The position numbers were made by a program, and so were the translations under genes. A DNA stretch of 64,000 nt. Source: Verrucosispora sp. WMMD573. Its GTDB lineage: Bacteria; Actinomycetota; Actinomycetes; Mycobacteriales; Micromonosporaceae. The notes below the pieces were generated by a model. That model saw nothing but the letters and a program-made list of their open reading frames with translations, was not told the origin of the DNA and did not search any database. The stretch covers positions 5,952,001 through 6,016,000 of the forward strand of contig NZ_CP114901.1 of assembly GCF_027497175.1 (NCBI RefSeq). The letters are read 5' to 3'. Shown piece by piece: positions 8,884-17,482 of this stretch (within the stretch, counting starts at the first letter, position 1; the number at the start of each line of letters is the position of its first letter).

Positions 8884-9765
8884 TCAGTCGCCGACCCGGC
8901 GCAGCAGGCCCTCCTGCACGGCACTGGCGATCTGGCTGCCGGCCACGGTGAACATGCGGCCGGTGGCCAGCCCGCGCGCGCCGGAGGCCGACGGGCTCCA
9001 GCAGTCGTAGAGGAACCATTCGTCGGCCCGGAACGGCCGGTGGAACCACAGGGCGTGGTCCAGGCTCGCGCCCACCACGCCACCGGGCCCCCACACCTCG
9101 CCGTGCACGGAGAGCACCGAGTCGAGCAGGGTCAGGTCGGAGGCGTACGTCAGGGCGCAGGCGTGCAACAGCGGATCGTCGGGCAGCTTGCCGTCGATGC
9201 GCATCCACACCCGCTGGTGCGGGTCGGCAGGCCGGTCGCCCGGACGGACCCAACCCGGCTCACCGACGTAGCGCACGTCGATCGGGCGGGGAATCTGCCC
9301 CCAGATGCCCAGCCGCTCCGGGTAGCGGGACAGCCGGTCGGTCATGGTCGGGACCGATTCCGGCCCGGGCACGTCCGGCGGCAGCGGGGCATGGTGGTCC
9401 AGCCCCTCCTCCGGTCGCTGGAACGAGGCGGACATGAAGAAGATGGGCTTACCGTGCTGGAGCGCGACCGAGCGGCGCACCGAGAACGAGCGACCGTCCC
9501 GGATGTTCTCCACCTCGTACTCGATCGGCTCGACCGGGTCGCCGGCGCGCACGAAGTAGCCGTGCAGCGAGTGCACCACCCGCTCCGGGTCGACGGTGCG
9601 GCCGGCGGCGACCAGGGCCTGACCGGCGACCTGACCGCCGTACACCCGCTGCGGGCCGACCGGCGGGCTCATCCCCCGGAACGACATGGCGCCGGTGGAC
9701 GCGAGGTCCAGCACCTCCAGCAGCTGGTCGACGGCGGCCTGACCGACGAGCGAGGTGTCGGTCAC
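8884..9765 (-). CDS. tesB: acyl-CoA thioesterase II
   Basis: 293 residues with two hot-dog domains. VYGGQVAGQALVAAGRTV and HSLHGYFVRAGD in the N-terminal half, and LTYASDLTLLDSVL and SLDHALWFHRPFRADEW in the C-terminal half, are TesB signatures. It hydrolyses acyl-CoA to free fatty acid and CoA in the cytosol. GTG 9765 overlaps the stop of pyruvate kinase (GTGA), so translation is coupled to pyk. A short imperfect hairpin overlaps its stop codon (8864-8885). Confidence 0.93.
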   Translation of the reverse strand: MTDTSLVGQAAVDQLLEVLDLASTGAMSFRGMSPPVGPQRVYGGQVAGQALVAAGRTVDPERVVHSLHGYFVRAGDPVEPIEYEVENIRDGRSFSVRRSVALQHGKPIFFMSASFQRPEEGLDHHAPLPPDVPGPESVPTMTDRLSRYPERLGIWGQIPRPIDVRYVGEPGWVRPGDRPADPHQRVWMRIDGKLPDDPLLHACALTYASDLTLLDSVLSVHGEVWGPGGVVGASLDHALWFHRPFRADEWFLYDCWSPSASGARGLATGRMFTVAGSQIASAVQEGLLRRVGD

Positions 9766-11210
9766 TGCAAGGCCCGCGCGGTGGCGGCGTCGACAAGCGA
9801 CCCGAGCTGGTGCACCCGCAGCGTGTTTGTCGAGCCGGGGCTACCGGGCGGACTGCCCGCCACGATCACCACGTAGTCGCCGGGGTTGCCCCGGTTCAGC
9901 CCGAGCAGCGCCTGGTCGACCTGGCGGAACATGTCGTCGGTGTGCTGCACGAACGGCATCAGGAAGGTCTCCACCCCCCAGGAGAGGGCGAGCTGCGCCC
10001 GGACCTCGGGCACCGGGGTGAAGGCCAGCAGCGGCAGGTCGCAGTGCAGCCGGCTGAGCCGACGCACGGTGTCACCGGTCTGCGAGAACGCGACAAGCGC
10101 CTTGGCGCCGATGGCCCGGGCGATCGAGGAGGCGGCCACGGTGAGCGCGCCGCCGTGCGTACGCGGGTCGTGCTGGAGGCGGGGCACCAGGATCGATCCG
10201 GCCTCGGTGGTGGTGACGATCTTGGACATGGTACTGACGGTGAGCACCGGGTACTTGCCGACGCTCGTCTCGCCGGAGAGCATCACGGCGTCGGCGCCGT
10301 CGAGCACCGCGTTGGCGACGTCGGATGCCTCGGCGCGGGTCGGCCGGGAATTCTCGATCATCGAGTCGAGCATCTGGGTGGCCACGATGACCGGCTTGGC
10401 GTTCTCCCGGCACAACTGCACCGCACGCTTCTGCACCAGCGGCACCTCGTCGAGCGGCAGCTCCACGCCGAGGTCGCCGCGGGCCACCATCACCCCGTCG
10501 AAGGCCAGCACGATCGCTTCGAGGTGGTCGACCGCCTCCGGCTTCTCGACCTTGGCCAGCACCGGGCGGTGCACGCCGACCTCGCTCATGATCGCGTGGC
10601 ACAGCTTGATGTCGTCCGCGGAGCGGACGAACGACAGGGCGACCAGGTCGACACCAAGGCCGAGCGCGAAGCGCAGGTCGGCGGCGTCCTTCTCCGACAG
10701 GGCGGGCACGCTGACCGCCACGTTGGGCAGCGAGACGCCCTTGTTGTTGCTGACCGGCCCGCCCTCGGTGACCAGCACCCGGATGTCGTTGCCGGTGACG
10801 TCGGTGACCTCGACGGCGACCCGGCCGTCGTCGATCAGCAGCCGGTCACCGGGCTTGACCTCCTGGGGAAGCTTGCGGTACGTGCAGGAGACCCGCTCCT
10901 TGCTGCCCACGATGTCGTCGCCGGTGATCACCACGGAGTCGCCGGTACGCCACTCGTGCGGCCCGTCGGCGAACCGGCCGAGTCGGATCTTGGGCCCCTG
11001 GAGGTCGGCCAGGATCGCCACCGGCTGGCCCGCCGCCTCGGCCGCCTCCCGGACAAGCCGGTAGACCGACTCGTGGTCGGCGTGGCTGCCGTGGCTGAAG
11101 TTGAGCCTCGCCACGTTCATGCCGGCTTCGACGAGCCCGCGGATGCGCTCGGGCGACGAGGTGGCGGGGCCAAGAGTGCAGACGATCTTCGCGCGGCGTG
11201 TCACGCCCAT
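9762..11210 (-). CDS. pyk: pyruvate kinase
   Basis: 482 residues, standard length. It has the N-terminal TRRAKIVCTLGPATSS, the substrate/Mg region VMVARGDLGVELPLDEVP, the pyruvate kinase loop ENSRPTRAEASDVANAVLDG with DAVMLSGETSVGKYP, and a C-terminal allosteric domain. It converts phosphoenolpyruvate and ADP to pyruvate and ATP. ATG 11210 is supported by GGAGGAGAG 9 nt upstream and by the conserved N-terminus; an in-frame start at 11240 would add ten unconserved residues. The stop overlaps the tesB start. The 240 bp upstream (11211-11453) contains no gene and presumably the promoter. Confidence 0.96.
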   Translation of the reverse strand: MGVTRRAKIVCTLGPATSSPERIRGLVEAGMNVARLNFSHGSHADHESVYRLVREAAEAAGQPVAILADLQGPKIRLGRFADGPHEWRTGDSVVITGDDIVGSKERVSCTYRKLPQEVKPGDRLLIDDGRVAVEVTDVTGNDIRVLVTEGGPVSNNKGVSLPNVAVSVPALSEKDAADLRFALGLGVDLVALSFVRSADDIKLCHAIMSEVGVHRPVLAKVEKPEAVDHLEAIVLAFDGVMVARGDLGVELPLDEVPLVQKRAVQLCRENAKPVIVATQMLDSMIENSRPTRAEASDVANAVLDGADAVMLSGETSVGKYPVLTVSTMSKIVTTTEAGSILVPRLQHDPRTHGGALTVAASSIARAIGAKALVAFSQTGDTVRRLSRLHCDLPLLAFTPVPEVRAQLALSWGVETFLMPFVQHTDDMFRQVDQALLGLNRGNPGDYVVIVAGSPPGSPGSTNTLRVHQLGSLVDAATARALQ

Positions 11211-11453
11211 CAGGCTAGTCTCTCCTCCGGGTCGGACCACCGGCCGACCCCTTGCGCAATGTGGAACAGTTGTCCAACGGCACGCGGCTCACTGCGCAGC
11301 CGACGAGCGTGGGCCGCTCCGGACGTCGATGGCGGGCAACGGCGACCGCGCGCCGGAATGGTACGCCCCTGGCGCCAGGGCACGTCGGGGCGCTCCAGGC
11401 CGACGACTCTCCGTAACCATTCGACAACATGGCGTGAAGTTGGCCGGGTCGGC

Positions 11454-11819
11454 TCAGCTCTCCGTCTTGACCAGCGGAAACTCCAACGAGCCGGCCGGGC
11501 AGAGGAAGGTCATCACGTCCACCCGGTAGAGGCCGGCCTGCACCGCCGGGTCGGCTTCCATCACGCTGCGGACATCGTCGACCGATCCGGTCCGCGCCAG
11601 ACCGAACCCCAGCGGCGGGTCCGGTTCCCGGGCCTGGCCGTCCACCGCACCGGCGACGAGGATGATGCCGCGCTCCTGCATCGCCTGCATGTGCCGGGCA
11701 TGCTCGGCCTGCAACCGCTGGACGGTCTCGGCCGGCAACGCCCGTCCGGCGGCGCCGGGATACAGCACGATGCACTCGTACGTGTCGAGCGCGAAATCGA
11801 CCTGCGGCTCCCCTGACAT
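11454..11819 (-). CDS. YCII-related domain protein
   Basis: A 121-residue small cytosolic protein of the YCII/ferredoxin-like fold, with LQAEHARHMQAMQERG and GSVDDVRSVMEADPAVQAGL matching the usual YCII pattern. Members are often dehalogenase- or isomerase-like, but function is generally unknown. ATG 11819 is preceded by AAGGGAG at close spacing. It is monocistronic on the minus strand upstream of pyk, with no visible functional link. Confidence 0.78.
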   Translation of the reverse strand: MSGEPQVDFALDTYECIVLYPGAAGRALPAETVQRLQAEHARHMQAMQERGIILVAGAVDGQAREPDPPLGFGLARTGSVDDVRSVMEADPAVQAGLYRVDVMTFLCPAGSLEFPLVKTES

Positions 11820-12061
11820 GGTCTCCCTTTCGCACGGCCCGCCGACGCCGGGCGGTGCACGCGGCGGCACCGTTTAGCCTCCCACGGACGGTCCGGCCGC
11901 ACGGCCGCTCCGCCGATCCTCCCGGGCTGCCCGGCCCCCGGTGCCCGGTCGCCCCGCCGCGACACCGACAGCCGGGTCGGTCCGCGCGCCGGGTGACCTA
12001 CGGGCGGGCGATCGCTACCGTGTGATCGATGTCGTGCGGGTGACGGTGGGAGTGTGCATCG

Positions 12062-12382
12062 GTGCGGAATGGTGAGCCGGCGGCGCAGCCGCTGCCGTAC
12101 GCGGAAATCACCGAAGAGAGGTACGGCAGCCGGGTCGCGGAGACGTTCTCGGTGCGCCGGTACGGTCCGGCGGTGCTGCTCAGCGGCGACTGCCCCCGCT
12201 GCCAGCACCCGATCACCTGCCCGATCGTCGGCGAGGTCTACCGGCGGGAGACGCCGCAGGCAGCCGTCGACCCTGGCTACCGGACGCTGCTGTGCAGCTG
12301 CGCCGCCGACCACCCGGCCCGCCCGGACGGGCTGGCCGGCTGCGGCGCGTACTGGACGGTGACGCTGGAGGTCGAGGCGTGA
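12062..12382 (+). CDS. small cysteine-rich protein of unknown function
   Basis: A 106-residue protein that I do not recognise. GDCPRCQHPITCP followed by LCSCAADHP suggests a metal-binding site. No signal peptide or membrane segment is visible. GTG 12062 is the only start in the short open stretch after an in-frame stop at 12041, with GGGAG about 9 nt upstream and a possible -10 TACCGT near 12016. Its stop overlaps the start of the next membrane protein gene (GTGA), so the two are coupled and probably act together, perhaps as a soluble sensor with a membrane partner. Both converge on the CHAT gene. Confidence 0.7.
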   Translation: MRNGEPAAQPLPYAEITEERYGSRVAETFSVRRYGPAVLLSGDCPRCQHPITCPIVGEVYRRETPQAAVDPGYRTLLCSCAADHPARPDGLAGCGAYWTVTLEVEA

Positions 12383-12840
12383 TCCGGGTGCGGCCGGGCC
12401 CCACGGCGACGCTCACCGACCTGCGTCGGGCCCAGGAGCTGGCCGCGTTGCTGCGCGGCGAGCTGGACCGGGTCCGGACCGCCGCGCTGGCCTGGCGCAA
12501 CGGGCTGGGCGGCCTGCTCGTCGCGCTGATCGGCTTCAGCCTGATCCGGGGCCGTTCCGACGTCAGCACGCTCGCCCCGGGCTGGGGTGCGCTGGTCGGC
12601 GTGCTGCTGCTGGCCGCGATCGTGGCCGGGGTGGCCGGGGCGCTGGCGTTGCTGCGGGCCGCCCACGGACCGCTGTCGGTGACGCCGGTGGCCGAGTTGC
12701 CCCCGGCGCCGCTCGGCGAGCACCGGGAGGCCCTCGTCGCGGCCCGGGCGCTGCGCCTCGGGGTGCTACTGGTGCTGCTCTGCACGGCCCTGCTGATCGC
12801 CGCCGTGGGAGTCACCTGGTACGCGCCCGGCCAGCCCTGA
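12379..12840 (+). CDS. small membrane protein of unknown function
   Basis: 153 residues with an N-terminal amphipathic stretch (LTDLRRAQELAALLRGELDR) and three hydrophobic segments (about residues 40-58, 67-90 and 126-147). I do not recognise a family. GTG 12379 overlaps the TGA of the preceding cysteine-rich gene, indicating translational coupling. It converges with the CHAT-domain gene 87 bp away; whether the three genes are functionally linked is unknown. Confidence 0.72.
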   Translation: MIRVRPGPTATLTDLRRAQELAALLRGELDRVRTAALAWRNGLGGLLVALIGFSLIRGRSDVSTLAPGWGALVGVLLLAAIVAGVAGALALLRAAHGPLSVTPVAELPPAPLGEHREALVAARALRLGVLLVLLCTALLIAAVGVTWYAPGQP

Positions 12841-12927
12841 CCAGATTCGATCCGGTACCCGGCCGGGGCCGGTGCGTCGTCGGCGGTTCGCTGCGTGCCG
12901 ATGATCCGTGGCGGCGGACTGCTCCGG

Positions 12928-15900
12928 TCAGGGGCCGATGTGGGCGTAGCCGGCCCAGAGTTCCGGCAGGTCGGGCAGGGCCGCACGCACCTGCTGGACG
13001 GCATGGTGCAGGGCGGACGCGGCCCGCTCCGGGTCGAGCCCGCCGGGCACCGCCAACGCCGCGTACAGGTCCTCGCACAGCTGCACGGTCAACGCGTCGG
13101 AGATGGCCCAGAGCGCGCCGATGACGTGCCGGAAACCCGCCAACTGGAACGCGGTGCCCAGGGTCAGCGCCTCGTCCGGCAGAGCGGCGCCGCCGCGTAC
13201 CGTGTCGCAGGCGGACAACACCGCGAGCGCCGCCGTGGTGTCCGCCGGCCGCCACAGATCCCGTACGTGCAGCGGGCCGCCGGCCAACGCGAGCCGGCCC
13301 CGGGCGGGTGCGGCGAGATCCTGCGTACCGTGACAACACAGGTGGACCACCGACGTTCCCGGCAGTGCGCCGAGCACCGCGGCGGGAGTGGCCGCCGCTG
13401 CGGTCAGCGACGTCACGTCGGTCACGTACCGGCGCACCACGGCCTCCTCCCCCGCCGCGCCGGGCAGGTCCGCCAGCCCTGGCGTCCGTGGCATCGCGAC
13501 CATCAGGGCCGAGGTGACCGGCACGGCCCGGCCCGCCGGCCCCCGCCGGGCCCGGATGAGCGCCCGCAACGAGGCCGTGTACGACGGGACGACCCGGTCG
13601 AGGACCCCGGCCCCCCCACTCAGCGGGGCGGCGGCGTGCAGCGGCAGCAAGGTGAGCACTCCGGTGGGACACCACCACAGGCGGGCCGGAGCGACGCCGG
13701 GATCCGGTGGCCCGGCGGGCTCGCCCAGCGCGTCCAGCACCGGGGCGGCGACCACCCGCCACAGCCAGTCGAGGGTCTCCGGTATCCGCCGCCGGAACGC
13801 GGCCCGGCGACGCTGCCCGTCCGGCCCCGGGTCACCGCCGGACGCGGTGACCTCGGCCAGCCCGGTCAGGAAGTACACGGCCCGCAGGTGCAGTTCGCCG
13901 AGGGTCAGCTCGGGCAACGGCACCACCGTCACCCGACCCTCGTCGACCACCAGCGCGTCGCAGCGCCGCGCGGCGACGTTCACCAGCACCACCGGGCCGT
14001 TGCCGGCCGCCTGCGCCAGGTCGGCGAAGGGGGGTGGGCGCAGGAAACCTTCGAAGCCGGCCAGCCGCCGGATCTGCGCCAGCACCTCGCGTCGCTGGCG
14101 AGCCAGCTCGTGCCGGCGCTCCGAGCCCATCTGGTCCGCGGTCACTCCGGCGACGATCGGGGCCGTCAGCCCGGCGAGCAGCGACCGGCCGGGCCGGGGA
14201 TCGAGGCGGTCGAGGGCGGTCTGGGTGGCGGCCAGCCGCTCGGCCAACCGGGGCTCCCGCGCACGCAGCGCGGCCAGGTCGGCACCGGCGTCGTGGGCCC
14301 GGGTGAGCAGCACCCCCCGGCCGTACTCCAGCAGCTCCACCGCGCGTTCCGGCCGGCCGAGCGCGATCGCCACCGCCGCGGCGTCGCCGGCCAGGCCCGG
14401 GAACTGCCCGAGCAGTCGACCCTGGTCGTCGAGATCCATGCCGTGCCAGGCCACCAGGTCGAGCAGCTCGATCGCGGTGGTGTAGCCGTCCAGCGCCGCC
14501 GGCAGGTCGCCGGCCTCGGCGGCGAGACCGGCGTAGGTCCGCGCGGCGCCGGCCCGCAACAGCGACGGCGCCGCCTCGGTCGCGGCGGCCTCCCGCAACG
14601 CGGTGATCGCCTCGGACAGGTCGACCGACGGCAGGTCACCGGAGACGGCCGGAGCGATGCCGGTCGGCTCCGCGGGCGGCGCAGTGCTGGTCGGGCCGCA
14701 GGCGGGCGCGGTGGCGGGCGCGGACGCGGTGGCGGGCGCGGTGGCGGGCGCGGACGCGGTGGCGGGCACGGACGCGGTGGCGGGCACGGACGCGGTGGCG
14801 GGCACGGACGCGGTGGCGGCGGCCTCAGCCGAAACCGGGGCGTCCCGGGTGGCGTGCGCGATCTCCTCGACGGCGGCGGCCAGGTTGTTCAGGCACATTG
14901 TCCGTTCCGGATGACCGACGGGCAGGGCCGCGACCGCCGCCCGGTACACGGTCAGCATCTCGTGGGCGTCGCGGCCGGCCCGACCGGCCCGGAACCTGAT
15001 CAGCAATGCGTTACCGAGGTTGGTCAGCGGTTGGTGCCGTTCCGGCGCCGAGGCGGATGTCGCCTGTTCGATCTGGCGCAGCAGCGTGACCGCCTCGTCG
15101 AGCGCGGCGGAATCGTCGCTGAGTTGGTGCCGCAGCAGGTGGCTGAGGGCGAGCGTGCCGCCGATGCGTACCCGGTCGACGGGCTCGGCGTCCCGCTGCG
15201 CCAGCTCCGCCGCCTCCCGCAGCAGCGCGACCGCCTGCTCGGCGTCGGTCAGCGCGGCCGCCCGGGCCTGCTCCGGTGCGGTGCCGCCGTCGGCCGGCAG
15301 CGCGGCGTTGACGACCAGCTCGGTGCGCCGGTTCAACGCCGATCCCAGGTTGAGCAGGCCGAGCATCCGGTCCGGGTGCCCGGATGGGGCAGCCGCCACC
15401 GACCGCCGCAGCACGTCGATCGCCTCGGTGAGGATGCCCAGGTCCTGGGTGCGGCCGAAGAGTTCCTGAAGGACCAGACCCAGATTCGACAGGCGGAGCG
15501 GCAGTTTCGCGGAACTCGCGGTGGCGGCGACCGCCTCGCGCAGCCTCGCCACGGCCGGTTCCAGCAGGTCGGGTTCCCCGGCCAGGTTGGCCAGCTCCCG
15601 CAGCATGTTGCCCAGGTTGTTCGACAGGTCGGGCCGGTCCGGATGATCCGCCGGCAGCAGCCGCTCCGCCTCGGCGAGCACGTCGCGGGCCTCCCGCAAC
15701 GTCGGTACCCCGGCCAGGTCGGCGTGCCACCGGCCCAGCGTGTACCCGAGGTCGCCGAGGCGTCGGGCCCGCTCCACCGGGTCGGTCGTCCCGTCGGCCG
15801 CCGCCCGCAGCAGTCGCACCGCCTCGTGGAGATCCTCCGGGCGGCGGTGCTGCGCATAGCGCACCTTTAGCAGCTTGCCCTCGGCCTGCCACAGCCCGCC

Positions 15901-17118
15901 GACGTCCAGCCCGTCGAGCCGAGGTCGGACCGCCGCCGCCCGATACGCCTCGATCGCCGCGTCCAGGTCGGCCAGGGTCTGCCGCCGCTGGTGCCGCTCA
16001 CCGACCAGCCCGGCCAGGGTGGCTCGCGCCAGGCCGTCCCGTTGCTCGCCGAGTCCCGCCGCCAGCGCGGCACGGTTGGCCTCGATCGCCGTGTCCAGGT
16101 CACCGTCGGTGCCGCTGACCACGAACCGCCTACTGGCCAGCGTGGCGTACGTGAAGACCACCAGCGGATCGGCCCGGACGGACACCGCCTGCGCCAGCGC
16201 GTCGACGGCCCGGTCGAGGTCGGACGGCTCACCGCGTCGCTGCCAGCGTTCACGCAGCCGGTCGCCGAGGTTGACGCGGGCGATCATCCAGACCGGCGAG
16301 TCGGCGGACGCGGCCCGGGCCGCGTCGCCGAGCAGTCGGATCGACTCGTCCAGCGCCGCCACGTCACCTGCCTGCTCGAACCGGTCGCCGAGAACGTTGC
16401 CGAGGTTGAAAAGCCGAGCGGGGCGCTCCGGGTCACCGGCCGGCGTCGACTCCAGACTCTCCCGGTGCGCGTCGATCGCCGCCGGAAGCGACAGCTGCCG
16501 GCCCAGGTGCAGGTACTGATCGCGGTGCACCCGTCCGAGCGCGGAGAGGTAGTGCAGGCGCTCGGGTACGCCCGACGGTGTGCCGGCCAGCGCCCGTTCC
16601 AGCAGGGCCTGCGCCTGACCGGCCACCCGGTAGTCCCCGGAACGTTCGGCCCCGCCCATCAGCGCGACCGCCTGGCGGAACAGTTCGGCCGGCGCGTCGC
16701 CGCCGGATCGGCCGGGCGCGGAGCGGGCTGCCGGGATCCGGCCACCGGTCTGGGCCGAACCCGCGCTGGTGGGCGTGTGGGCGTGGAGCAGGGCCAGCAA
16801 CGACGGCGGTACCCGCTGCGGTGCCAGGTACAGCAGCATCTTAGTCAACCCGACCGCCTGCACGAGATCGGCGTCGTTCTGCCCGGCCGGCAGACTCTGG
16901 TACCGGTACCAGTGCAGGCAGGCCAGCAGGAACAGGGCCTCAGCCTCGTGCTCGGCGAGTGAGTCGCGCCCGGCCACCCCGTCGAGCAGTTCGTACACCG
17001 GTCGGGCCTCCTGGAGGGCTGCGGGTTCCAGCACCCACCGGGGCTCCATGGTGGTGCCGAAGTCGTCGAGCCGCTTCCGCAGCCGCCGCACCGGGTCGGA
17101 CCTGAATCGCTGCCACAT
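12928..17118 (-). CDS. TPR-repeat CHAT-domain (caspase-like) protein
   Basis: A large 1396-residue protein with no signal peptide. Residues about 130-750 form repeated TPR helices (NLGNVLGDRFEQAGD, NNLGNMLRELANLAGE, NLGSALNRR). A low-complexity Val/Ala-Pro-Ala-Thr-Ala linker (about 766-807) leads to a second TPR block and a C-terminal CHAT domain from about residue 1080. The caspase-type pair is intact: His near 1263 in HLCCHG and Cys near 1304 in LSACDT. CHAT proteases are known effectors in some defence and cell-death systems and in TPR-CHAT/gasdermin pairs, but no gasdermin or nucleic-acid sensor is encoded beside it. ATG 17118 has GGGAGG at 6 nt. The long upstream region has direct repeats. 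Confidence 0.9.
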   Translation of the reverse strand: MWQRFRSDPVRRLRKRLDDFGTTMEPRWVLEPAALQEARPVYELLDGVAGRDSLAEHEAEALFLLACLHWYRYQSLPAGQNDADLVQAVGLTKMLLYLAPQRVPPSLLALLHAHTPTSAGSAQTGGRIPAARSAPGRSGGDAPAELFRQAVALMGGAERSGDYRVAGQAQALLERALAGTPSGVPERLHYLSALGRVHRDQYLHLGRQLSLPAAIDAHRESLESTPAGDPERPARLFNLGNVLGDRFEQAGDVAALDESIRLLGDAARAASADSPVWMIARVNLGDRLRERWQRRGEPSDLDRAVDALAQAVSVRADPLVVFTYATLASRRFVVSGTDGDLDTAIEANRAALAAGLGEQRDGLARATLAGLVGERHQRRQTLADLDAAIEAYRAAAVRPRLDGLDVGGLWQAEGKLLKVRYAQHRRPEDLHEAVRLLRAAADGTTDPVERARRLGDLGYTLGRWHADLAGVPTLREARDVLAEAERLLPADHPDRPDLSNNLGNMLRELANLAGEPDLLEPAVARLREAVAATASSAKLPLRLSNLGLVLQELFGRTQDLGILTEAIDVLRRSVAAAPSGHPDRMLGLLNLGSALNRRTELVVNAALPADGGTAPEQARAAALTDAEQAVALLREAAELAQRDAEPVDRVRIGGTLALSHLLRHQLSDDSAALDEAVTLLRQIEQATSASAPERHQPLTNLGNALLIRFRAGRAGRDAHEMLTVYRAAVAALPVGHPERTMCLNNLAAAVEEIAHATRDAPVSAEAAATASVPATASVPATASVPATASAPATAPATASAPATAPACGPTSTAPPAEPTGIAPAVSGDLPSVDLSEAITALREAAATEAAPSLLRAGAARTYAGLAAEAGDLPAALDGYTTAIELLDLVAWHGMDLDDQGRLLGQFPGLAGDAAAVAIALGRPERAVELLEYGRGVLLTRAHDAGADLAALRAREPRLAERLAATQTALDRLDPRPGRSLLAGLTAPIVAGVTADQMGSERRHELARQRREVLAQIRRLAGFEGFLRPPPFADLAQAAGNGPVVLVNVAARRCDALVVDEGRVTVVPLPELTLGELHLRAVYFLTGLAEVTASGGDPGPDGQRRRAAFRRRIPETLDWLWRVVAAPVLDALGEPAGPPDPGVAPARLWWCPTGVLTLLPLHAAAPLSGGAGVLDRVVPSYTASLRALIRARRGPAGRAVPVTSALMVAMPRTPGLADLPGAAGEEAVVRRYVTDVTSLTAAAATPAAVLGALPGTSVVHLCCHGTQDLAAPARGRLALAGGPLHVRDLWRPADTTAALAVLSACDTVRGGAALPDEALTLGTAFQLAGFRHVIGALWAISDALTVQLCEDLYAALAVPGGLDPERAASALHHAVQQVRAALPDLPELWAGYAHIGP
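14697..14820. repeat. low-complexity repeat inside the CHAT gene
   Basis: Near-identical 18-bp units (such as gcggtggcgggcacggac) with shorter variants encode the linker repeat V/A-PATAS between the two TPR blocks of the CHAT protein. Units are multiples of three, so expansion or contraction keeps the frame. It is a likely site of strain variation. Confidence 0.75.
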
Positions 17119-17258
17119 GCCAGCCCTCCCGTCGCAGGCACCGTTCGCTCAGGGGTAGCAGCTGCGGTGAACGGCCGCTGTCCCAAAGCCGACCGGGTAA
17201 CGCGCCGTGCCGTGCGCGTCGCGCGCGCCGTGGCCGTGCCTGCACGCCGTGCGCCGTG

Positions 17259-17384
17259 CGTGCCGTGCACGCCGTGCGTGCCGTGCACGCCGTGCCGTGC
17301 GCCTGCAACTTCGGGGAAACTGCAGCCTGCGCCCGCCTGGACCCGACAAGTTCGGGGAAACTGCTGCCTGCGCGGCCCGCCTGG
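17259..17384. repeat. repeats upstream of the CHAT gene
   Basis: The 364-bp space 17119-17482 holds no convincing gene. It contains about two copies of an 18-bp GC unit (cgtgccgtgcacgccgtg, 17259-17299). It also has two direct repeats of about 35 bp starting CAACTTCGGGGAAACTGC (17306-17340) and CAAGTTCGGGGAAACTGC (17347-17384), 41 bp apart. They lie 190-270 bp upstream of the CHAT start codon and could be regulator sites or duplicated spacer. Confidence 0.6.
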
Positions 17385-17445
17385 CATCGGGGGTGTTGTC
17401 TGGGTGGGGCTTTGTCAACGGGCAGGTGGGGATGTCGGCGGCTGC

Positions 17446-17475
17446 GGCCCGGCGGCTCCGTGCAGCCGCCGGGCC
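17446..17475 (-). terminator. terminator hairpin after the lipase gene
   Basis: A perfect 12-bp stem (17446-17457 with 17464-17475) has a 6-nt loop and starts 8 nt beyond the lipase stop codon on the minus strand. No U-tract follows, which is common in GC-rich actinobacteria. Confidence 0.65.
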
Positions 17476-17482
17476 GGGTGGG

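Noticed and set aside
12895..15870. A 991-codon plus-strand open frame opposite the CHAT gene
   Set aside because: Composition is an Arg/Gly/Gln-rich shadow of the TPR-CHAT gene; no domain is visible, and the minus frame has clear motifs.
17119..17482. Protein-coding frames rich in His-Gly-Val or Arg in the CHAT upstream region
   Set aside because: They come from the short GC repeat, lack ribosome sites and show no conserved features.
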